This document shows positions 33,404-39,486 of a stretch of DNA of 39,486 nt, one piece after another. The stretch comes from Emmonsiellopsis sp. PD_33 (lineage: Eukaryota > Ascomycota > Eurotiomycetes > Onygenales > Ajellomycetaceae): contig JANTQF010000330.1 of NCBI GenBank assembly GCA_032988165.1, positions 1 through 39,486 of the forward strand. The letters run 5' to 3'. Below the pieces are notes generated by a model. It did no database searches, was not told the DNA's origin, and saw nothing but the letters and a program-made list of their open reading frames with translations. Every line of letters begins with the position of its first letter. The stretch's first letter is position 1. The translations under genes and the position numbers were made by a program.

Positions 33404-33753
33404 TTAGGGGTTGGGGTTTAGTTACTTTTTATACTCTTTTTTGGGGGGGTGGCTGGTTGGTATGCTATGTATGGATGGAATTTCCGTGGAAGTTCTAGTT
33501 GAGCTTTTGCTGAGTGGGTTTCGGTTCAAATGAACATCTATGTATCTGATGTTGTGAGATAGAAATTAGATAAAGCAACCCTCGACAACACATTAATATG
33601 AAAGAAGTATAGTAATTGTGATAGATAACATCTGTCGTCTCTCATCTCTCATCTCTCATCTCTCATCTCTCATCTCACATATCTCTCCCTCTGTCCCTCC
33701 CACACATGTATATGCCTAGCGCCCCTCTACCCCTATCCATCATCACCCCTACC
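33404..33753. other. Short region between convergent deaminase and GPI-protein genes
   Basis: It contains 3' sequences of both genes and a 7-bp tandem repeat; no gene. Confidence 0.5.
33639..33673 (+). repeat. Tandem repeat, five copies of CTCTCAT
   Basis: Five perfect 7-bp units, followed by a degenerate unit (CTCACAT), lie between the two convergent stop codons. Confidence 0.85.
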
Positions 33754-34722
33754 CTACAAAACCCACACACCCAACCACCCCAACCCCAACCCCAATCCCA
33801 ATACCATTCCAACCACTCTCCCCCCACCGCTCGCACCACTCGCACTAGTAATCGCATTCAAACCCCCCTCTCCGCCAACCACATAGCCACCATCACCACC
33901 ACCAACACTCCCAGACGTAGTCGCCGCACTTGTACTCGCCACTCTACCAATCGACGGAGCAGTCGTAGTAGTAACCCCCGTCGTCACCCACCGTGTCGGA
34001 GTCAGATACGAACTCGAACCCAAATCCACACCTCCACCTCCACTAACCGACGGCTCCTGCACCTGAGACAACCCCGTCAGCATATCCGCAGACGATGACG
34101 AAACTACAACCCCAACAAACGGCCTCGGCATCCTCGTCACCGTCACCGTTACAGTCATCGTAGTCGTCGTCGTGCTAGTCGCCGTTTTCGTCGTCGTCCA
34201 CCTCGTCGGGCCGCCGAGTACTAGCTCCGACGTCGACTCCGACACCGACTCCGACACAGACACAGACTCTGGCGTCGACACGGTCCTCGGAACGGGGCCG
34301 GGGCCGGGGCCGGGGATTGATGAGCTCGAGGTCGTACACGCCTCCTCCTCACCCTGGTCACGCTGGGTAATGTAGTCCTCCTTCTTCTTCTTCCTCGTCT
34401 TCCTCCTCTTCAAGTCTGCCTCTTCGACGGTTTCCTTGTTCAGGGGGGGTTTCGGATCCGGCGCTGAGCGCGCGCAGATGATTTCGCCGCCTGAGGGGTT
34501 TTTGAAGTAGCAGTTTTCAGGCACGGCGCAGGGGCCGGTGGGGGAGGGATTGCCGGTTTGGCAGATTGGGTTGTAGGTGGTGGTGAAGGTGGTTATGGTG
34601 ATGGTGGGGGTTTGATCGGGGAGGGCGAGGGAGGTTGCGAGGAGGGGGTGGAGGAGGAGGGCGAGGGTGAGGGTTAGGCGGGAGAGGTTTGGGGGGGTTG
34701 GTTTTGGTTGTGGGGGGGCCAT
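33754..34722 (-). CDS. GPI-anchored, Ser/Thr-rich cell-surface protein
   Basis: Single exon, 322 residues. An N-terminal signal peptide (hydrophobic LTLTLALLLHPLLATSLA) is followed by a small Cys-containing segment (four Cys at about 54-85). A very basic stretch (KRRKTRKKKKE) comes next, then long Ser/Thr/Val/Pro low-complexity sequence including poly-Thr and repeated SVSES units. The C-terminus has a small-residue region (SGASGGG) followed by a hydrophobic tail (VVGMVLGLGLGLGWLGVWVL), the layout of a GPI-anchor signal. It is probably wall or membrane attached and O-glycosylated. The basic run could be a processing site for a Kex2-like protease. No enzymatic domain is seen. The ATG at 34722 is supported by the signal peptide. 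Confidence 0.65.
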   Translation of the reverse strand: MAPPQPKPTPPNLSRLTLTLALLLHPLLATSLALPDQTPTITITTFTTTYNPICQTGNPSPTGPCAVPENCYFKNPSGGEIICARSAPDPKPPLNKETVEEADLKRRKTRKKKKEDYITQRDQGEEEACTTSSSSIPGPGPGPVPRTVSTPESVSVSESVSESTSELVLGGPTRWTTTKTATSTTTTTMTVTVTVTRMPRPFVGVVVSSSSADMLTGLSQVQEPSVSGGGGVDLGSSSYLTPTRWVTTGVTTTTAPSIGRVASTSAATTSGSVGGGDGGYVVGGEGGLNAITSASGASGGGRVVGMVLGLGLGLGWLGVWVL

Positions 34723-35737
34723 GGTGATGGTGATGGCGAGTGGTTTCCTTTTTTTCCCTTCCGTTTCTTCTTTTTGTTTGGGTTTGGAGTGGGATGCGAT
34801 GAGATGGTAATCAAGAGGAGGGTAAAATAGGCCAGTTTCTTTCCTCCTAGCAACTCAAGCAGGACCTCGCGAGACGAGGAGAAATCGAGGATGAGTTCGA
34901 GGACGGAGATGGGAATATTGTAGTATGGCCGATTCGTGCGGGATGAATAAGGATTCAGATCAGATTGAGCAAACAGTTCATTCAAGAGGCCGGACGAACA
35001 TATATCTGACGGCGGTATGTTTAGGGGGAATAGTCAGGCAAGTAGATATCAAAACCACAAACAGGTCTCATCCATCCGTAACGATCATAGAGTCTGCCGT
35101 CTGGGTTATATCTTCCCGCCAGTGGCTCAGGGTGCTAGTAGGAGGCAACAATAATCAAAGATGGCGCACAGCCCAGATAATGTATATATCATTGGAAGCC
35201 AACAGTCAAAAGAAATGGAGGGGGCTGTTTGCCATTGATATACAATAGCATACCCAACATATACTCCAACTGGCATCTAAGATCAGCAGAGATACTCCAT
35301 CCTTACCAACCAACACTCCCAACCCACCCAGCAGGTATCTGTAACTAGCCGTGAGAGCAAAGAACAGCCTTAACCACCCATGGATTGATTAATTCTGGAG
35401 TCTGTCTCACTTTGGATCCACGAATAAAACGGCGCAAAGGAAAGATAAAATAGAAAGAAGAGCTGTGGACGGGAATACATGCATGCAATGTTCCACAGCA
35501 CACCACTGGCAGCTGTTCCTGTAGAAGGGGAACAAAGCCAAATGCATAACACCAACCAACATCTTCAACAAAGAGACGTGAACAGCCAAGCCAGTCTGCA
35601 GATCTGGCTTGGTTGGGTTTTAAGTGTTCATACTGTGCATCATAAAAAATGATGAAATAACCTGAGTTGGTGAAAAGGATTATTAACCAGCAGCTAAAAA
35701 AATGGGATGCAGAGGGAGAAACCTGGAACAGAGGGAG
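34723..35737. other. Intergenic region left of the retroelement/virus relic
   Basis: It contains the promoter of the GPI-protein gene and about 700 bp of AT-rich spacer. A plus-strand ORF of 107 residues (34925-35248) shows no domain and is not called. A 9-bp-stem palindrome lies at 35586-35612. Confidence 0.5.
35586..35612. repeat. Perfect 9-bp inverted repeat (CCAAGCCAG / CTGGCTTGG) with 9-nt loop
   Basis: The arms at 35586-35594 and 35604-35612 are exact complements, and the loop contains the palindrome CTGCAG. A weaker outer pair (TGAACA upstream, TGTTCA about 15 bp downstream) extends it. It could be a remnant of a small inverted-repeat element. Confidence 0.5.
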
Positions 35738-35804
35738 TATGAGATTCCAACTTGACCAAAAAGGATCAATCCTTAGAGGCCAGTGGTCTCTCGGTAGTAT
35801 GTTT
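35738..35804 (-). repeat. LTR-like direct repeat, left copy (3' LTR of the relic)
   Basis: It aligns with 38446-38509 over its whole length. In minus-strand sense its end reads CTCATA where the other copy has CTCACA, the expected CA terminus of an LTR; the difference is a C-to-T change at CpA. Similarity stops beyond GTATGTTT. Confidence 0.6.
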
Positions 35805-35855
35805 TATATAACTACCCCTTAGGAAATGGCGTGGGATTGGTGTTGTCTAGATAAT

Positions 35856-38020
35856 TTAATGGCTAATCACCACTGGTCGTCCGCGCGGATATGGGGATGT
35901 GGTGTGTAAATGCCAACATGGAACCAGATGCTCATGTGCTGGGCCTTGGTGCACCTTGGCCTTGGGCTGTGAAAATTCAATATTTTCCCAGAATCTGTAA
36001 CCGCTCGGGAATATCCTGCAGCACATTATATACAGCAGGCTCTGGTTCAAAGTACTGACAAGGCCAGGCACCAACTCCTCTATCGGTCGGCTAGGGCCTC
36101 TGCAGATAGATCAACATAGAAAACACACAAAATAACCACTGGGATCCCTAGAACACCTGTCTGGTTGGATGCCTAGATATCTAAAGGATGTAGAAAAGTG
36201 GGAGGATTCCCCTCTTATACTGAGTTGGTCGGCTACCTCCGCCACCCCCGGAAGGAAAGCATGTGCCGTGGTCGGCGACCACGCAACACCCCCCTCACAG
36301 CACCCATGAAGTAACCGTTGCAAACCCTCCTCTCCACTTACCAACACTGTAACCGGTAACTTCTCGAGATACCCCAAATCCTCTAAGTAGTATGTCATGA
36401 TCTTTGGACTATTTGCCAAATAGTCTTGACCCACTTGAAGATGCTCTTCTATCCGACATCCACTCTCTCGGTACGGTACTTTTTCAACTCCTTGATAAGC
36501 TCTCTCAATGGTGTTCCTCTTCGGCTCGATGCCTACTAATAAACCGTTTGTCATATTGCGGGATAAACCCATGGGTGTTCCCATGTACCTGAGGTACATA
36601 GCCATCCAATGGTAGCGACATTTCGGCGTATAAGTACTATGAGAGTAAGGAATCAGCGACATCCACCATCCAATCATCTAGTTGTGATGTAGTCAGAGAG
36701 GCGAGGAAACCAGTGATACTTACTACTCAACAAGGCGCCATGCCACCCTCTAGAGGTCATTGTGGAAATGATTGGGTACCTAGGATTGATCTCATTCTTG
36801 TTGTGTAAGATGTACTCAAAGGAGGGTGGGCTATAAGGTCAAAGTTCCTTGGAGTAGTTGATTGCCCAGCTGTGATATCAGTCATTTCAAGTGGATAGCC
36901 TTCTTCATGTGTTGAAAAGCTCTTTAACATTTCCAGGGTTCCCAAATACCTCAGTAGTGTGAATACCTCCTCATCATCGCCACTATCTCCTATACCGTCA
37001 TCTCCTGCTACATTAAGAAGTTCATCATCGTCGTAGAGTTGGAGTATCGTTATTCCATGGAGAAATGTTGCGTTTGCGATATTACCATACACTCCCAAGA
37101 ATCCAGCAGTGCAATGCGATAACATGGGTATATCCTTTCCACATGCCTGCTTCAGTGAATATTGACCTTGGTTGTTTAGGGTGTTGTACTCCTAGATCAG
37201 ATCTCTGAGATCATTATCGATAACTCCACTCCACGCATCCACTACCTTCACGACATTCCCATGGCAGTATTCAGCTAGCCTATCGACGAAGTGACGCTGT
37301 TCATGAAGGCTCGAGGTGAAACTGGTGAGATCGTAAATGAAGGCGTGGTGGCCATCTTTGATACACAGATGAGTTGGGTTTATGCAGGTTCTTCGGTTTG
37401 TTGGTAGTATGGGATCACAGAGATTGACCATCATTTTCGCTATGTATTTCAAACCTGTGGTATGCAGTGCCTCCTAATGCAAAGTACGTTCGAGGATTTA
37501 ACTGGGATGGATACCAACGTTGCCTCATCTCACATGGACCTTCCGCCGTATATCCTGTTCGGTGATAAGGGTCGATACTCGACCAGATGGATCGTGCGAT
37601 GGTGGTAGTTTGATCTTCAACGGTTTTGCGGGATATGGATGGATATTGGAGACATCTGCATACTTTCATGATCCAGCGTATAATCAAGCTTTCGACGCAT
37701 CGTGCCATTCGGGGATTTGGGGGGATACCTGGTGCAATACTCTCATCAGGGGATCCGAAGAAGACGTTATAGTTTAGGTGGGTTGGGGGGCCATCCGAAT
37801 CCATGACTTTTCATTCTTTGGCGATAGAGGATCCGAAATCTAGTTCAGGGGTAAGGGTGCAGCTCGGATAAGCGACATCAGCAAGCCGGCGGAGAAAGGA
37901 TCGTTGTACAATGTCTGGAATCGATAGATAGATGAAGGAGGGTTGCTCATGGTGACGAGATGGTAGAGTTTCGTGTTTGGTTCTGGAACGTATTGGGCTC
38001 TAGCGAGGTGGGCCAGTCCT
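35856..38020 (-). pseudogene. Endogenous viral element: broken RNA-dependent RNA polymerase gene
   Basis: Consecutive minus-strand reading frames carry the ordered hallmarks of a viral RdRp. Upstream is a stretch with PRTYFALGG (near 37465-37505). Motif A is IYDLTSFTSSLHEQ (about 37335-37294), motif B is AGFLGVYGNIANAT (37107-37066), and motif C is NVAGDDG with GDD at 37005-36997. The frame is broken by a shift between 37415 and 37452, an in-frame TAG at 37192-37194, a frame change between 36677 and 36757, and a TGA at 36111-36113; the last frame ends at 35856. The size (about 2.1 kb) suits a small positive-strand RNA mycovirus polymerase. I cannot name the virus family with confidence. A cellular gene with introns is unlikely given the GDD context. 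Confidence 0.6.
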
Positions 38021-38305
38021 TTTCGTCGTTTCAATGTGAGAGGTTGCTATTGCTTTTGCTGCATTCCTATAATGTTCATAATCCTTTTCCCTAAGGCTGT
38101 GAACTTGCAGGGTGCGGCTCCATTCCTCCAGAGGTTGAGATTCATCTTCATCGTAGGGAAGTGGGTGCTTTGGCGGTACAGCAGGGTCCTCATTGAGAGT
38201 CATATAACATTCAAAATCATGCAAATGGATGATGAATGACATGTTCTCATACCATTCATCCTAGTTCTTGGTGTCACTAAGGGTGATTTTGTCACTGTTT
38301 GACAT
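38000..38305 (-). pseudogene. Ty1/copia-like Gag N-terminal fragment
   Basis: A frame starting at the ATG 38305-38303 contains a TAG at codon 15 (38261-38263), exactly where copia-type Gag proteins have the Trp of a WDEWYE-like motif; DEWYENMSFIIHLHDFE follows. Downstream stretches EEWSRTLQVHSL and YEHYRNAAKAIATSHIETT also read like Gag. TGG to TAG is a CpA-to-TpA change on the opposite strand, typical of repeat-induced point mutation. The frame ends at about 38000, where virus-like sequence takes over. It lies 140 bp inside the right LTR end, as expected for gag. Confidence 0.55.
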
Positions 38306-38432
38306 CTTGCAGATGAAGGAGGATTAGGATGTTTCATATGGGAATGGGATAATAGTAAGAAAATGGCAGTGTATTTCCAAAAGTTAGTAGAATAGACATG
38401 CATGATTCAACCGGTGCGTTCAGGGAGTGCTA

Positions 38433-38445
38433 CCGGGCTCATAAC
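38433..38445 (-). other. Putative primer-binding site resembling the initiator tRNA-Met anticodon arm
   Basis: Directly adjoining the LTR end, the minus strand reads GTTATGAGCCCGG. Its complement contains GGGCTCATAAC, the anticodon stem-loop sequence (CAU) of eukaryotic initiator tRNA-Met. Copia-type elements are known to prime from an internal half of this tRNA. Confidence 0.5.
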
Positions 38446-38509
38446 TGTGAGATCCCAACTAGACCAGAAAGGATCAATCCTTAGAGGCCAGTGGTCTCCA
38501 AGTATGTTT
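38446..38509 (-). repeat. LTR-like direct repeat, right copy (5' LTR of the relic)
   Basis: Partner of 35738-35804. In minus-strand sense it ends ...CTCACA immediately before the putative primer-binding site. The LTR probably extends rightwards past a TATATA at about 38582, but its outer TG end is not located. Confidence 0.6.
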
Positions 38510-39126
38510 CTGCAAATCCCGCTGCTGGAAGCTGGCCTTGGAATTAATCAAGACAGAGTGAATTTCGCCCAATAGGACCGGTATATAACCATGCAGCATT
38601 AACAAATAGGCTATTCAAGATGGATGGAGACAGTCATCCGAGTCGGCAATAAATGATAAAGATGGAGGATATTTTATTAAGACTGAGATAAGGTTGGAAA
38701 TACAGACTGTAGAGACTGAATGAAGCGAGGCATGAGCAAAGTAAAGAATGAATAGAGTAAAGAGTGAATGAAAGTAAGGAATGGCTCAATCGGTGATGCC
38801 CTCGAACAAATGGCAGTCGTTGAAGAGAAGAATCCAGGCTGTAGTTATTCACTTTCCCAAGGCAAATTTAGGGCCCAACGCCAATTCAATCACGTGACCA
38901 CGCGTCAGCAGTGTGCTCCAGACTAGACTCACACGCTTCCCCATCCCGCATTTCTCCCCCAGCAACTTTCCACGTCGCAAACCACACGCCGCAATGCCGA
39001 CCAGACACCCCAGCGCATCCTTTCCAACCCCCCCTCCCCTCGTCTAAGCTGCACGCACCCCCAGGTCAAACCCACATAACCCTGACCCTACCAGCACCTG
39101 AGCCATATCATCATCACAATGATCCC
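38510..39126. other. Region between the relic and the STN1-like gene, with promoter motifs
   Basis: The left part may be the outer LTR. The right part is the promoter and C-rich leader of the STN1-like gene, with an E-box CACGTG at 38891-38896 and an MluI cell-cycle box ACGCGT at 38900-38905. Upstream out-of-frame ATGs occur in the leader (for example near 38995 and 39119). No other gene is supported. Confidence 0.5.
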
Positions 39127-39486
39127 ATGGCAGCGCATCACCATGCCAGCACCAACACCAACGCGACCCAGCAGCTCACCTTCTACCCAGCCTACTGCCA
39201 CAAGGTGTCGCCGACATTTTTCTCCTGGGTGAAGATGGCCGCGGTGGATATCCACCGGTTGAAGACGAGGAAGGGATTTGAAGGTAATATCATATCACCC
39301 AATCCCCCACCACAGCCCCAATCCCCATCCCCATCCCCATCCCTCAAACAAACACAAACACAGACGCAAACCCAACCCATGCCAAAAACCCCCCCCCCCC
39401 CACAACAACACACAGAAACATAAAACAAAACACAAAAAAAAACACACACAAAACAACAAACCACCACCACCCCACCACTCCACACC
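39127..39486 (+). CDS. stn1: STN1-like telomere-capping protein, 5' part (cut by window end)
   Basis: Exon 1 (39127-39283) encodes about 52 residues and ends at a GTAATA donor in phase 1; the intron runs past the window end and is C/A-rich low-complexity sequence. The stretch TFYPAYCHKVSPTFFSWVKMAAVDIHRLKTRKGFEG matches the beginning of the OB-fold of fungal Stn1, a subunit of the CST complex that binds single-stranded telomeric DNA and limits telomerase and nuclease access. The ATG at 39127 is the first in this frame; the frame is open further upstream but only from a GTG. The rest of the protein must lie beyond the window, so the assignment rests on this short but distinctive piece. Confidence 0.65.

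Larger units (their letters stand above)
35738..38600 (-). mobile_element. Composite relic: Ty1/copia-like LTR element containing an RNA-virus polymerase
   Basis: Read on the minus strand, the order is: LTR-like end (38509-38446 conserved part), putative primer-binding site, gag-like fragment, RNA-dependent RNA polymerase-like pseudogene, LTR-like end (35804-35738). The two LTR-like pieces are direct repeats of about 65 bp with roughly 80% identity, including the identical core GGATCAATCCTTAGAGGCCA. No reverse transcriptase, integrase, or protease is visible, so the element is defective. The outer (U3) ends are not resolved; a TATATA lies upstream of the shared part in both copies. I see no certain target-site duplication. 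All borders except the inner LTR edge at 38446 are approximate. Confidence 0.55.

Noticed and set aside
34925..35248. 107-residue plus-strand ORF left of the relic
   Set aside because: No recognisable domain and no support from neighbouring structure.
38410..38460. Possible tRNA gene (GGGCTCATAAC resembles an initiator tRNA-Met anticodon arm)
   Set aside because: No matching acceptor, D or T arms around it; better explained as a primer-binding site.
1..39486. CRISPR array, biosynthetic gene cluster with PKS/NRPS core, or bacterial-style operon
   Set aside because: No spaced repeats, no megasynthase, and eukaryotic gene structure throughout.

Overview
This window is nuclear DNA of a filamentous ascomycete, most likely a eurotiomycete of the Aspergillus/Penicillium type. 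Genes lie on both strands, most introns are 50-130 bp GT-AG introns, tryptophan synthase is a fused alpha-beta protein, and the neighbours are typical Pezizomycotina genes. No bacterial signals are present.

Left part (1-14.5 kb): possible last exons of an unknown gene; tryptophan synthase (trpB type, three exons); a doubtful small ORF; a Gfo/Idh/MocA oxidoreductase; V-ATPase subunit B in eight exons, two of them tiny; a single-pass membrane protein with a Cys-rich ectodomain; and a secreted S10 serine carboxypeptidase.

Middle part (15-27 kb): an SRPK-like fungal protein kinase with a GC-AG intron, followed by a decayed gene; L-threonine aldolase; an M24-fold protein resembling ectoine hydrolase (DoeA) rather than a working metallopeptidase; a divergently transcribed amino-acid permease; and a membrane-anchored M20 carboxypeptidase of the Cps1 type. 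Aldolase, M24 protein, permease and M20 peptidase together suggest amino-acid or peptide nitrogen use.

Right part (27-35 kb): a universal-stress-protein-domain protein with a long disordered N-terminus; a DNAJC9-like J-protein; a DRAP-deaminase-like zinc deaminase divergent from it; and a GPI-anchored low-complexity cell-surface protein.

Far right (35.7-38.6 kb): a composite relic. Two direct repeats look like LTR ends, one directly next to a putative primer-binding site resembling the initiator tRNA-Met anticodon arm. Then come a Ty1/copia-like gag fragment and, in the same orientation, a broken ORF with RNA-virus RNA-dependent RNA polymerase motifs (A, B and a GDD motif C). This looks like an endogenised mycovirus polymerase captured inside or beside an LTR retroelement, and it is the most interesting object in the window. 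The window ends in the first exon of a STN1-like telomere-capping gene.

Exon boundaries were derived by hand from reading-frame continuity and splice consensus. Family assignments come from motif recognition, without database searches.
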